The notes under the pieces were generated by a model. That model saw only the letters and a program-made list of their open reading frames with translations. It did not search any database and was not told the origin of the DNA. A stretch of 64,000 nt of DNA from Candidatus Lindowbacteria bacterium RIFCSPLOWO2_12_FULL_62_27 (GTDB lineage Bacteria; Lindowbacteria; 2-12-FULL-62-27). Numbering within the stretch: position 1 is the first letter of the stretch; every line of letters starts with the position of its first letter. Below are positions 1 through 8,725 of this stretch, one piece after another. The DNA is taken from positions 1 to 64,000 of the forward strand of contig MFPR01000001.1 in the NCBI GenBank assembly GCA_001784175.1, in the 5' to 3' direction. The position numbers and the translations under genes were made by a program.

Positions 1-600
1 CGCTCACCTGGTTCACGATCGTGTCCGTCACGAACCCTCGCGTCGTCGAGTACGACCCGCCGTTCGCCAGATCATCCACCGCGCGCACTCGCCAGTAGTA
101 TGTGTCGTTGTACAGACCCGTCACCGTGTCCGCCGTGAACGCCTGGTCCACCGTGTCTGTAAACGCGATGTTCGTGAATCCCGTGTTCTTCGATACCTCC
201 ACCGCGTATGAATCCACCCCCACGCTGTCGCTCACCGCGCTCCAGCTCACCTGAAAGCCGATCACCGTCGTCTCGTGGCCGTCCGCAGGCAGGCTCGCGC
301 TCACCTGGTTCACGATCGTGTCCGTCACGAACCCCCGCGTCGTTGAGTACGACCCGCCATTTGCCGTACTGTCAATGGCCCGCACCCGCCAGTAGTACGT
401 ATCGTTGTACAGACCCGTCACCGTGTCGCTCGTCAGGCCCGTCGATCCGTCGATCGTGTCCGTAAACGTGATGTTCGTGAAAGATGTGTTCTTCGATACC
501 TCCACCGCGTAGCTGTCCACCCCCAAGCTGTCGCTCACCGCGCTCCAGCTTACCAGGAAATCGATCGCCGTCGTCTCGTGACCGTCCGCAGGCTGACTCG
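1..600 (-). repeat. Tandem ~300-bp coding repeats
   Basis: Unit boundaries lie at 1, 298 and 601, marked each time by CGCTCACCTGGTTCACG, so the units are 297 and 303 bp. They are multiples of three and encode the fibronectin-like domains of the gene read on the minus strand. Identity between the two units is very high at DNA level, which points to recent expansion or gene conversion. Confidence 0.9.
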
Positions 601-994
601 CGCTCACCTGGTTCACGCTTGTATCGAGCATGATCGTGCGCGTCGACGTCGTATCATGTTCAACATTGGTGGTGGTATCAATGGCGATGACGCGCCAGTA
701 AAACGTGTCTTCATACTTCAAAGGCATCGTTCCGCTGTAGGTGGCCGTACGGCTGTCTTCGAGGACGGTGGCGCACGAAGAATTGCTGCAAAGTTGCAGA
801 CGAAATGTGTCCAGAGCAGAAGTCCCGCTCAGGCCGGAGACCCATGAAAAAACGATCGAATTTTTCGTCGTGTCATGGTTATCATCAGGCGCTGACAAAG
901 CCAGCGTGACAGCAGAGGCGTCAGGGGTCAGAGTAAACAGCAGAACCATCCCGATCCCACCAAGCACGATTGAACGCAACACTTTGTACTTCAT
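1..994 (-). CDS. Secreted protein with tandem fibronectin-III-like repeats (partial, runs off left edge)
   Basis: An open frame begins at ATG 994 and runs without a stop to base 1, so about 331 residues of the N-terminal part are visible. Residues 1-28 form a signal peptide: a basic start (MKYKVLR), a hydrophobic core and an A-S-A end. Next comes a divergent beta-sandwich unit, then two near-identical repeats of 99-101 residues and the start of another. Each repeat has a VSWSAVSD strand, a SYAVEVSKNT strand and a YYWRVRAxD strand, the usual pattern of fibronectin type III or similar surface domains. A cell-surface or extracellular adhesion role is inferred. The nearby plus-strand frames are shadows of this repeat coding. 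Confidence 0.8.
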   Translation of the reverse strand, partial: MKYKVLRSIVLGGIGMVLLFTLTPDASAVTLALSAPDDNHDTTKNSIVFSWVSGLSGTSALDTFRLQLCSNSSCATVLEDSRTATYSGTMPLKYEDTFYWRVIAIDTTTNVEHDTTSTRTIMLDTSVNQVSASQPADGHETTAIDFLVSWSAVSDSLGVDSYAVEVSKNTSFTNITFTDTIDGSTGLTSDTVTGLYNDTYYWRVRAIDSTANGGSYSTTRGFVTDTIVNQVSASLPADGHETTVIGFQVSWSAVSDSVGVDSYAVEVSKNTGFTNIAFTDTVDQAFTADTVTGLYNDTYYWRVRAVDDLANGGSYSTTRGFVTDTIVNQVS

Positions 995-1629
995 CGGAGT
1001 TAGCATAATACCTATCGTCATATAGAGCAGACGAATGAAGTATTTAATTGCACACTTAACCAAAAGACACTGTACAAGAAATACGATAAAAGGCCAGATA
1101 GAAACCGACAAGTTGACCTTCGAATGTCAGGAATGTCAATCCTTATTTTTGAAAACCATTTCGAGCGGGGTTTTGAACAGAAATACGGCACACCCGTGTC
1201 CATCCCCAAGCCCTCGCGAAACAGATCGGCAGGCGGCATGACCATAACGGCCTGAGAGATTGGGAGCTTATTCATAGCCCGGCAGGGACGCGCGTTCTAT
1301 ATATATCAATATTAATATTGTGACGTAGATCACAACTCGGTTGGCTATGTACACTGCCCAATATCTCGATTGGAGGGAATTTTGGAATCGAGCAATCACA
1401 GATGTGCTGACAATCTCGCGTTGGCCTTCCATTCTTATTGACAATAATCATGAGTCCATTTACATGGCCTCTTGCGGCACATGCAATGGGCCAACACGGT
1501 ATAACGTTAACTTCGCAAAAATACTGCGGAATGTCAAGACGAAAATGAAAAAATGTGGGCCAACAAGCCGTAAAATTTTTAATGTTGATAAACTGTTTAT
1601 AACCGGCCGGCAGTACGCTGGTCGATCAC
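995..1629. other. AT-rich intergenic region without a convincing gene
   Basis: This 635-bp gap is clearly richer in A+T than its flanks. Small open frames exist (for example plus strand 1341-1658), but they lack a good ribosome-binding site and resemble no family, and the longest runs into the 3' end of the neighbouring gene. The gap holds a 14-bp AT palindrome and a CRP-type palindrome at 1307-1335. It probably carries the promoter and long leader of the minus-strand repeat-protein gene. Confidence 0.5.
1307..1335. promoter_or_regulatory. CRP/FNR-family-type operator next to an AT palindrome
   Basis: Bases 1318-1335 read TTGTGA-N6-TCACAA, a perfect match to the CRP half-site pattern TGTGA-N6-TCACA. 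It overlaps by three bases a 14-bp palindrome, CAATATTAATATTG, at 1307-1320. On the minus strand a TATATA-like -10 lies just downstream, around 1298-1305, so activation of the gene starting at 994 is possible, with a leader of about 290 nt. A second copy of the same operator pattern lies at 29110-29127. Regulator identity is inferred. Confidence 0.55.
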
Positions 1630-2991
1630 TCAGTACTTATACTCCGACCCCCCAATAAACTCCCTGATCAGCGCTGTTTTCGGGATTTCATGCTCGTCCG
1701 CCTCTGTAATACTTCCGATAGATTCAAACAATTTCCATATCCGGTCTGCGCGTTCCCCGGCATCCATCCGGTCCGCGCGTCCGGCATACTCATCCTTCCA
1801 CCCCCTGAACGTATCGAGCCATCGACGTTTCATCACCGGAAGCTCGTACGGCAGTCCGCCATTGACAATATAGTCGACCGAATTCACGAACGGCACGATG
1901 TGGTCAAGTTCCGAATCCCGCACATACCGCCAATGCTCGATCGTGAACTTCGGATCCACGTACCGCTGGTCCTTGTCGCGCGTCATGCGCCTAAGAAGCC
2001 GCAGGTCCGCCCACCGGATGTATCGGCCCCCGGCATCACGCATTTGCAGAAGCGTCTCGATATACAGCCGGAACTTCTCGTCGTTGGGGATCTCGCCGGT
2101 CATGTCGCGGTACAAACCGTGAAGCGAATCGATCAGAAGAATTTCGTCCCTCGCGAGTTTCATCTCATGGTGGTTGTCGATCCGCTTGCCGGCCTTGTAG
2201 TCGAATTTGGGCACCGACACGGTCTCGCCGTTCAGGAGCCGCTTGAGATGCCGGTTGATCATATCCAAGTCCAGCGCCTGGGGCGTCTCGTAATCATAAT
2301 CTCCGTATTCATCCCTCGGGTGGGCGTCCAGATCATGGAAGTAGTGATCAACGTGAAACGGCACGAACCGGAATCCCTCTTTGGCGAGGTGCCGGCTGAT
2401 TTTGATGGTGGTGGTGGTTTTGCCGGAAGAGGAAGGTCCGGCGACAATGACCACCCGGATTTCCTTTTTCCGGGCCAGGATCGCGTCGGCCGCATGCACC
2501 ACGTCCAGTTGATAGGCGTCCTCCGACTCCCGGACGATCGTTCCGAATTCCCCGCGCCCGATCCGGTCATTCAAGGCCTGCACGGTGTGAAGCTGATGGT
2601 CGATCGCCCAGTTCAGAACGTGCCAGACTTTTTTCCAAGGAATGGGATCCCCCTTTTTCGGGTCCCGCGCCTCCCGGCCCGTCCGTTTCCGCGCGCGCTC
2701 CGCCCGGTAGAGAATATAGGCTTTCGCGATTTTGGATTTCCCGCTTTCGATCAGCACCTTTTCGACGACGTCCTGAATCTCCTCCACCGCCGGGTACGGC
2801 TGGGAGGACGGCGTCCGGCCGATCGCCGCGATGACCTGCTCGGCCATCCGATCCGCCTCGTCCCTCGACCGCTCGCCCACGGCGACAGCCGCGCGGAAAA
2901 TGGCGTTGGAAATCCGGACCCTCGTGAACGGCACGATGCGGCCGTCCCGCTTGACGATGTGACTCAAATCCCTGGCCGTGGCGCTTTCCAT
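1630..2991 (-). CDS. ATP-cone domain fused to uridine kinase-like P-loop kinase
   Basis: The protein has 453 residues. Residues ~10-100 form an ATP-cone (IVKRDGRIVPFTRVRISNAI), the nucleotide-sensing domain of ribonucleotide reductases and NrdR. The C-terminal part is a uridine kinase/phosphoribulokinase-type domain with Walker A GPSSSGKTTTT at about 185-195 and a FHVDHYFHD motif typical of uridine kinases. Phosphorylation of a nucleoside or related substrate with ATP/dNTP feedback is inferred. The start at 2991 is preferred to ATG 3000 because it has an AAAGGA site eight bases upstream, while ATG 3000 sits inside that site. The gene is divergent from 3060-5234. Confidence 0.75.
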   Translation of the reverse strand: MESATARDLSHIVKRDGRIVPFTRVRISNAIFRAAVAVGERSRDEADRMAEQVIAAIGRTPSSQPYPAVEEIQDVVEKVLIESGKSKIAKAYILYRAERARKRTGREARDPKKGDPIPWKKVWHVLNWAIDHQLHTVQALNDRIGRGEFGTIVRESEDAYQLDVVHAADAILARKKEIRVVIVAGPSSSGKTTTTIKISRHLAKEGFRFVPFHVDHYFHDLDAHPRDEYGDYDYETPQALDLDMINRHLKRLLNGETVSVPKFDYKAGKRIDNHHEMKLARDEILLIDSLHGLYRDMTGEIPNDEKFRLYIETLLQMRDAGGRYIRWADLRLLRRMTRDKDQRYVDPKFTIEHWRYVRDSELDHIVPFVNSVDYIVNGGLPYELPVMKRRWLDTFRGWKDEYAGRADRMDAGERADRIWKLFESIGSITEADEHEIPKTALIREFIGGSEYKY

Positions 2992-3059
2992 GACGCCCAT
3001 CCTTTACCATACGGATTGAGACTTGAAAACAGTGCGCGCGTCAGTCACTCTTTTGGTCC

Positions 3060-5234
3060 ATGAACCCCGGCGCGATGACCTGGCTCCTCTCCATATTATA
3101 TATGGCGCTCTTTGCCCCCCTGCCAGGCCGGAACGCAGCCCATGCCGGATGGGACAAAACGGCCGAACGCGTGGTTCAGGACGTCAGCGACAGCGTTCAC
3201 GCCCGGGAGGCCAGGGTCACCTACATTGACGATGACGGGCAACGCATCTACTTCGCCGGCCTGTCGCCTACGGAGGCTGAAACGGGGCTTGCCGTCATCT
3301 TTTACGGCAAAGCGCAGAACGGCGACGCAGACTGGGCCGAGCTGGGCGCCGGCATCATCGAGGCGTCCCAACCGCCCCTCACGTGGGCCTCCGTCGACAG
3401 CTTGATCAGCCGGCGCATCCGGAAAGACGATCTGGTCCGGCTCGATCCGCTGCTCGGCGGGATATCGCTCGGCCCGATCTGGTTGGAATCTCCCGGCGAG
3501 ACGCCGCGGGTTCATTCGGTTTGCGCCATTTTTGAAACACTGCTGTCACACCTGCTCGATCGCAAAGGCATCAAGCACGTTTGGGCGCCATCGACCGGCC
3601 AATGGCCGGACACGAGCGCGGTCCTGAAAGACGCGGCCGTCATGGACGCGCGCGGCGCCCGCATGCCGTTCGCGCTCGCCGGCGCCATCCGCAGGAGCGG
3701 GGCCGACCTGTCCGTCCGGATGGCGCTGTATCATGTTCCCACGGGCGTTGCTCGATTCGAGCAGGAGTACCCGTTGGATGCGATTGCGGGATGGGACCCC
3801 GACTTGGAGCGGCTGAAATGGCAGTCGTCGGCCGTGACGCCGGCGGCCGAGGCGCCCGAGGACACGCACAGCGTTCCGCCGCCCGGCCTCCTTCGGCTTT
3901 CGCTGGCAACTTCGCCCACCGGTCAAGACGGCCGGCTGGGATGGCCGCCGCGCACGCCGGCGGACGGCCTCCTGGCCCGCGCGATTTCGGTCACGCTGCC
4001 GGAAATTTCCGTGGCCTATCGCTTGGAGGGCGACCACACCCACTGGTTCATTCTGCCGGCGGAACTGCGGGACATGCCCGGCGCTGTCAACGCGAATCGC
4101 ATCGCGGCGCTTCTGAACGATCGCCGGACCGATACCACGGCGAAATTTTTGCTGCCTGATTTTCGTTTCTCGGCCCATTCCGAGACGGAGCTTGTTCTGG
4201 AATGCGGAGCTCCTTTCGTGGAAGTTCCCGCCATCCTGTCCGATCCGGCGTTCCGACTGCTCGATCCTGCCGGTGCGGATCCGGACATGGGGTTGGGACG
4301 CTGGCGAATTCATTCCGGGACCCTCTCTGAAATCATCCTGGCCCGCAGGCCGCCGCGCCCGTGGCTCAAGGCCGCGGAGGACAGGCCGGAAACGATCGTC
4401 CTCTCGATCGACACCGACCCCCGTGTCCGGCAGGCGAGATTCGAACTCGGCGAAACGGACCTGCACGAGCTGACGGACGCCGATTTTTTGAAGTACACGG
4501 GAGCGGTCGCCTACCTCAATCGCATTGTGCAGAGCCGGCTGCCCGCCCTTCATGTGTTGTTGTTCAATCTGTCGGCGGCGCCGATGTCCGACGCGAAATT
4601 CCGCCAGGCTGTGGACCTCGCGCTGGACCGGCGCGCGACGCTGGAGGTGCTGCTCAACAATCGCGGAACGGTCGCGCCCGAATTTTTGCCGGCGCCGATC
4701 GGTTGGACCGGCGGGGGCGCCCACAGCAGGGCGTATGTTCAAAAAACCACGGCCGCGGCCAGAGAGCGCGCGAAGGACTTCAGGCGCCCCATCCGGCTCG
4801 CCCTCCTTACGCCCGAGGAGGACCCCGTGTTTTCGATCATCGCCGAACGCATCCAGGCGGATCTTCGGGCCATTTCCGTCGCCGTCCAGATTCAGCGCGT
4901 GCCATGGGCGGAGTATGACCGGCGGCTGGCCGGCCGCCAGTTTGATCTGGCCCTGGCCGCATTCTTCCCGACCGAGCCGGCCGGACTGTGGCTGTCCCGG
5001 CGATTTGCGGAAGACGGCCCGGAAAATTACTGCGGCTATCGAAACAGCACCTTCGACGCGCTCGTCTCCATCCGCGCGGCGCCGCAGGTGGCTCAGGATT
5101 GGCTGATGCAGGAGCGCCCGGCGCTGCCGATGTTCTGGGTGTACCGCCACGCGGTGCTGGGCAAACGGGTCCGATCGGCCGATTTGAAGGAAGGGCCGTT
5201 CTTTTCCATCGACGGCATCCGGCTGTTGCCCTGA
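3060..5234 (+). CDS. Exported protein with family-5 solute-binding-like C-terminal half
   Basis: This 724-residue protein starts with a signal-peptide-like segment (MTWLLSILYMALFAPLP then AHA at about 30); ATG 3075 is an alternative start. The first ~230 residues are not recognised. From about residue 270 it resembles peptide/nickel-type solute-binding proteins of ABC importers: ALDRRATLEVLLNNRG, the passage around FSIIAERIQADLRAISV, and YDRRLAGRQFDLALAAF match the usual C-terminal lobe. No ABC permease lies nearby. Instead an NtrY-like sensor kinase starts four bases after the stop, so it may act as a periplasmic sensor partner. That role is inference. Confidence 0.6.
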   Translation: MNPGAMTWLLSILYMALFAPLPGRNAAHAGWDKTAERVVQDVSDSVHAREARVTYIDDDGQRIYFAGLSPTEAETGLAVIFYGKAQNGDADWAELGAGIIEASQPPLTWASVDSLISRRIRKDDLVRLDPLLGGISLGPIWLESPGETPRVHSVCAIFETLLSHLLDRKGIKHVWAPSTGQWPDTSAVLKDAAVMDARGARMPFALAGAIRRSGADLSVRMALYHVPTGVARFEQEYPLDAIAGWDPDLERLKWQSSAVTPAAEAPEDTHSVPPPGLLRLSLATSPTGQDGRLGWPPRTPADGLLARAISVTLPEISVAYRLEGDHTHWFILPAELRDMPGAVNANRIAALLNDRRTDTTAKFLLPDFRFSAHSETELVLECGAPFVEVPAILSDPAFRLLDPAGADPDMGLGRWRIHSGTLSEIILARRPPRPWLKAAEDRPETIVLSIDTDPRVRQARFELGETDLHELTDADFLKYTGAVAYLNRIVQSRLPALHVLLFNLSAAPMSDAKFRQAVDLALDRRATLEVLLNNRGTVAPEFLPAPIGWTGGGAHSRAYVQKTTAAARERAKDFRRPIRLALLTPEEDPVFSIIAERIQADLRAISVAVQIQRVPWAEYDRRLAGRQFDLALAAFFPTEPAGLWLSRRFAEDGPENYCGYRNSTFDALVSIRAAPQVAQDWLMQERPALPMFWVYRHAVLGKRVRSADLKEGPFFSIDGIRLLP

Positions 5235-5238
5235 GATC

Positions 5239-6885
5239 ATGAGACTTCATGTCCGGTTGGGAATTCTCTTTGGGAGTCTCCTGGTCCTGGTATTTGCGGC
5301 GCTGGCGGCGATTCTCTACTGGCAGGCGCGGTCCGCCTTTGTCCGCCGAAGCGCCGAGCAGGCGGACCGCGTGACGGAGACGGCGTTGAAGATCGGCGAC
5401 CGGCGCGCACGGGAATTGAACGAATCGGTGGCTCAACTGGCCGGTGATTTTCAAATCGGAATCCTCATGCGGGACGCGCGGTCGGCCGGCGCGTCGCAGA
5501 AGCGGCTCATCGATCTTTTGTCCGCGCGCGTCAGGGACGGCGGACTTCACGAGCTGACGGCGGTCTCTCCCGACGGCGTCGTGCTCGGCCGGGGCCATCA
5601 GCCGGCCGATTTCGGCGACGCGGCCGAATCCGCGCCGCTGTCCGTCCCTTATTTCCGGCCGCAGTCTTCGATGCTGAGAATTCGTCTTCCGGTCCGGCTC
5701 CACAGCCGCGGCGCCGGGCACATCGAAGTCGGGCTGGACCTGGCCGACGATTTGTCCGAAATGGGAAGGCTCTTTGGCGGGCAGGTCTCGCTGTCGGCAG
5801 CGGGGGCGGCAGGAAGCGCCGGCGCGCCGGCGACGCGACACGCACCCGGGCAGTTTCGCTTCGCCTCGTCCGCCGAATGGCGGCTTTCGGACGGAACCGT
5901 GCTCGCCGACTTGATCTTCGAAAGCACCGACGAGGAGAGCCGGCAGATGTTCCGGAACCTCATCGCGCGCGGCGCCGCGGTCCTGCTCGTGGCGCTCCTC
6001 GCCGCAGGCATCGGCGTGGCGGCCGTGGCACGCAGCGTGTCGCGACCGGTCCGGCAGTTGGCGCAGGCGGCGGCCGAGATATCGCGCGGGCGGCGGCAAC
6101 TGGAGCTGCCGCCGGCCGGCGGAAGCGAGGTCGGGGAACTGGCGGACGCCTTCGCCCGAATGGCGTCGTCGCTCGATGAGTCCCAGAAGAAACTTCTCGC
6201 CGCCGAACGGCTCGCCGCCTGGCAGGACGCCGCGCGGATGCTCGCGCATGAAATCAAAAATCCTCTGTCGCCCATCAAGACCACCGCCTCCACGCTCGCG
6301 CGCGCCGCGCAGGACAAGGACCCCGGCCTCGGGCGGCTGGCCGAACGGGGATCGGTCACGATCCTTTCCGAAATCGGCCATCTCGAAAAATTGCTGTCGG
6401 AATTTTCCGCGTTCGCGCGATTTCCGTCTCCCCATCCCGCGCCGGGCGACTTCAACGCCGCGGTCCGCGCCGCGGTCGAACAGTTCCGAGAAAAAGTCCG
6501 CCACATCCGTTGGGTCGAACGCTACGGCGACGGCATTCCGCCGGCGCTGATCGACGCGGGCATGTTCGCGGAAGTGGTCCGCAACCTGATCCTGAACGCG
6601 GCGGAAGCCGGGGCCCAACTCATTCATCTGCAAACCGCGCGCGACGCCCGGCACGCGGTGCTCACGCTGTGCGACAGCGGCCCGGGCATCGACGCGGGCC
6701 GGCGCGGGTCGCTCTTTACGCCCTATTTCACCACCAAGTCCGGCGGCGCAGGACTGGGGCTGGCGGTCAGCCGGAAAATCATGATCGAACACGGCGGCGA
6801 CCTCACGCTCCTCGACGCGTCGCCCTTCGACGACGCGCGCGGCGCGGCCTTTCGAGCGACGTTGCCGCTGGCGGCGGGGCGATGA
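5239..6885 (+). CDS. NtrY-like membrane sensor histidine kinase
   Basis: The protein has 548 residues. It has a membrane helix at ~6-28, a periplasmic sensor region of ~210 residues, a second helix at ~243-263, and a HAMP linker (SVSRPVRQLAQAAAEISRG). A HisKA domain follows with phospho-acceptor His337 in MLAHEIKNPLSPIK, then a HATPase domain with N-box NLILNAAEAG, DSGPGID and a GAGLGLAVS lid. The domain order and HEIKNPLSPI motif are those of NtrY-type kinases. The stop overlaps the next start (ATGA), so kinase and regulator are translationally coupled. It follows a periplasmic binding-protein-like gene, suggesting that protein feeds it a ligand signal. Confidence 0.9.
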   Translation: MRLHVRLGILFGSLLVLVFAALAAILYWQARSAFVRRSAEQADRVTETALKIGDRRARELNESVAQLAGDFQIGILMRDARSAGASQKRLIDLLSARVRDGGLHELTAVSPDGVVLGRGHQPADFGDAAESAPLSVPYFRPQSSMLRIRLPVRLHSRGAGHIEVGLDLADDLSEMGRLFGGQVSLSAAGAAGSAGAPATRHAPGQFRFASSAEWRLSDGTVLADLIFESTDEESRQMFRNLIARGAAVLLVALLAAGIGVAAVARSVSRPVRQLAQAAAEISRGRRQLELPPAGGSEVGELADAFARMASSLDESQKKLLAAERLAAWQDAARMLAHEIKNPLSPIKTTASTLARAAQDKDPGLGRLAERGSVTILSEIGHLEKLLSEFSAFARFPSPHPAPGDFNAAVRAAVEQFREKVRHIRWVERYGDGIPPALIDAGMFAEVVRNLILNAAEAGAQLIHLQTARDARHAVLTLCDSGPGIDAGRRGSLFTPYFTTKSGGAGLGLAVSRKIMIEHGGDLTLLDASPFDDARGAAFRATLPLAAGR

Positions 6886-8234
6886 AACGCCGCATCCTGA
6901 TCGTCGACGACGAAACCGGCATCCGGGACAGTCTCTCGATCGGTCTTGAACGCGAGGGCTGTGAAGTCGCCGAAGCGCCCGACGCGGAAGGCGCGCTGTC
7001 CGTGGCCGGCGCATTTCATCCGGACCTCGCGCTCGTGGATGTGAGACTGCCGGGCCGGGACGGTCTCTGGGTCCTGCAGCATCTCAGGGAGGCCGGTGTT
7101 CCGGTCGTGATGATCTCCGGCAACGCGACGCTTCGGGAGGCCGTGGAGGCGGTGAAACAGGGGGCGTTCGATTTCCTGGAAAAACCGCTCTCGATTGACA
7201 AAGTCCTCGTCACCATCCACCGGGCGCTCGACTACGAGCGCATCAAAACCCGCGTCGCCATCCTCTCGGAAAAGGCCGGACCCGCCGAACCCGTCGGAAA
7301 CTCGCCGGTGTGGAGCCAGGCGCTGGACACGGCGGAGCGCGTGGCGCCGACCGACGCGGCGGTCCTCCTCATCGGCGAGAGCGGCACCGGGAAGGAACTC
7401 GTGGCCGGATGGATCCACGCGCACAGCGCCCGGGCCGAGGGCGCCTTCGTCCCGGTCAACATGGCGGCCATGCCGGAGACGCTGATTGAATCTGAACTCT
7501 TCGGCCACGAAAAAGGCGCGTTTACCGGCGCGGCCGCAACCAGGAAAGGCAAATTCGAACTCGCCGCGGGCGGGACGCTCTTTCTGGACGAGATCGGCGA
7601 ATTGCCGGTGGCCCTTCAGCCGAAACTCCTGCGGGCGCTCGAATCCGGCGAGATCCAGCGGCTGGGCGGTGAGGGTACGCGGAAAACGGACGCGCGGATC
7701 ATCGCGGCGACCAACCGGGATCTTGCGGCCGCCGTCGCCGCGGGGAAATTCCGGGAGGATCTTTTTTTCCGGCTGAACGTCATTCCCATTCGACTGCCGC
7801 CCCTGAGAGATCGCGGCGATGACGCGAGGCTGCTCGCGGACATCTTCCTGGAAAATTTCTGCAAACGGCACCGCCGGCCGCTCATGCGATGGACGCCGGA
7901 GGCCCGCGACCTCTTGCGACGGGCGCGCTGGCCCGGCAATGTGCGCGAACTCAAAAATCTGTGCGAGCGGCTGGCCATCCTTCACGAGGGAGACATCCCG
8001 GCGGCGGTCGTGGAAGACATGCTGTCGTTCCCGGCGCAGAGCGGGACGGTTGGAGGAGCGGCGGAAGGAGAGCTTCGGGCGAAGCTCGACAAGGTCGAGG
8101 CCGACATCCTGCGCGAAACCCTCGCGGCCTGCGGCGGCAACCACACCACCGCGGCCCAGCGGCTCGGAATCTCCCGCAGCCAGCTATACCGCAAACTCGA
8201 ACGGTTGGGAATTAAAACAGAGTTGACCGGCTAA
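6882..8234 (+). CDS. NtrC/NtrX-family sigma54-dependent response regulator
   Basis: The protein has 450 residues and starts at the ATG that overlaps the kinase stop. The receiver domain (1-120) has acidic residues DDE at 9-11, phospho-acceptor Asp53 in LVDVRLPG and Lys101 in LEKPL. The AAA+ domain has Walker A GESGTGKE at 165-172, GAFTGA at 212-217 (the sigma54-contacting loop), Walker [13 protein letters not shown] and [11 protein letters not shown] Fis-type helix-turn-helix ends the protein ([24 protein letters not shown]). It should activate sigma54 promoters when phosphorylated. Its 3' end is duplicated downstream at 9353-9530, on the far side of a toxin-antitoxin module. Confidence 0.93.
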   Translation: MKRRILIVDDETGIRDSLSIGLEREGCEVAEAPDAEGALSVAGAFHPDLALVDVRLPGRDGLWVLQHLREAGVPVVMISGNATLREAVEAVKQGAFDFLEKPLSIDKVLVTIHRALDYERIKTRVAILSEKAGPAEPVGNSPVWSQALDTAERVAPTDAAVLLIGESGTGKELVAGWIHAHSARAEGAFVPVNMAAMPETLIESELFGHEKGAFTGAAATRKGKFELAAGGTLFLDEIGELPVALQPKLLRALESGEIQRLGGEGTRKTDARIIAATNRDLAAAVAAGKFREDLFFRLNVIPIRLPPLRDRGDDARLLADIFLENFCKRHRRPLMRWTPEARDLLRRARWPGNVRELKNLCERLAILHEGDIPAAVVEDMLSFPAQSGTVGGAAEGELRAKLDKVEADILRETLAACGGNHTTAAQRLGISRSQLYRKLERLGIKTELTG

Positions 8235-8289
8235 ACGTACACGTCCACGTTCCGGCCGAGTCCCATGGAGCGGTTGAGGTCCCAAATGG
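8112..8289. repeat. 178-bp direct repeat, copy 1 (regulator 3' end)
   Basis: This segment is repeated at 9353-9530 with a constant offset of 1241 bp, no gaps and 12 mismatches by eye (about 93% identity). It covers the Fis helix-turn-helix coding end of the response regulator, its stop codon, and about 55 bases beyond it that on the minus strand encode the C-terminus of a small protein ([15 protein letters not shown]). Most mismatches in the regulator part are synonymous. The repeat ends immediately before the toxin-antitoxin promoter. Confidence 0.9.
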
Positions 8290-8290
8290 C

Positions 8291-8331
8291 GTGGACAAAT
8301 GTTTGACAAATGTCCACATGCGGGGTAGGAT
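8291..8331 (+). promoter_or_regulatory. Promoter and operator of the toxin-antitoxin operon
   Basis: TTGACA at 8303-8308 and TAGGAT at 8326-8331 are separated by 17 bases, a good sigma70-type promoter. The -35 box lies inside an imperfect inverted repeat, 8291-8317, whose GTGGACA and TGTCCAC arms flank two direct copies of ACAAATGT. This is the usual layout for autorepression by the antitoxin, which is the first gene downstream. The predicted transcription start, near 8338, argues for a start codon at 8342 or 8351 rather than further upstream. Confidence 0.6.
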
Positions 8332-8341
8332 GGAATCAGCC

Positions 8342-8698
8342 ATGGGACGAATGCAGGTTGCCGAAAGAGGTGATCCCAAACAGGTGTTGCGGCAATGCGC
8401 CGCGATGGGCCTTGACCTGAAGACCGTGTCATTTTGTCTGGGGGTTCATCCGAAGACGGTCGAGCGGTGGCTGGATGGCCGATCCGACCCGAGCGAGCCG
8501 GCTGTGCGGTCGTTGGAAAAGCTGGATGCGATTTGCCGGACGGCGAGGCGGTTGCTGAAGCCGGCAGCCGGCCGGACATGGTTTGCGGCGCCGAACAAGA
8601 CCCTTGGAGGCGAGCCGCCGCTTGCGCTGATTCGGCGGGGTGAATTGGACCGCGTCCGAACCGTTCTTGGCATGCTGGAGTGGGGAATCTACTCCTGA
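8342..8698 (+). CDS. Xre/MbcA/ParS-type antitoxin (DUF2384)
   Basis: This 118-residue protein has an Xre-like helix-turn-helix (LDLKTVSFCLGVHPKTVERWLDGRSDPS, about 24-51). Its C-terminal toxin-binding module has the family pattern W-x3-PN-x2-LGG-x2-P-x9-G-x2-D-x-V in TWFAAPNKTLGGEPPL and RGELDRVRTVLGML. It should neutralise the RES toxin encoded next and repress its own promoter, whose operator overlaps the -35 box. In-frame starts exist at 8330, 8342 and 8351; 8342 is chosen because upstream candidates fall in or before the promoter. The gene lies between the two copies of a 178-bp direct repeat, which suggests acquisition with or by that event. Confidence 0.88.
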   Translation: MGRMQVAERGDPKQVLRQCAAMGLDLKTVSFCLGVHPKTVERWLDGRSDPSEPAVRSLEKLDAICRTARRLLKPAAGRTWFAAPNKTLGGEPPLALIRRGELDRVRTVLGMLEWGIYS

Positions 8699-8725
8699 TC
8701 CGTCCGCCGCTCCGGATGCCTCTTG

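Noticed and set aside
1-600. Regular ~300-bp repeats as a CRISPR-like array
   Set aside because: Units are long, contiguous, divisible by three and encode beta-sandwich domains; there are no short repeats with unique spacers.
1341-1658. 105-residue plus-strand frame in the AT-rich gap
   Set aside because: No ribosome-binding site, no recognisable motif, AT-biased composition unlike neighbouring genes, and it runs into the 3' end of the convergent kinase gene.
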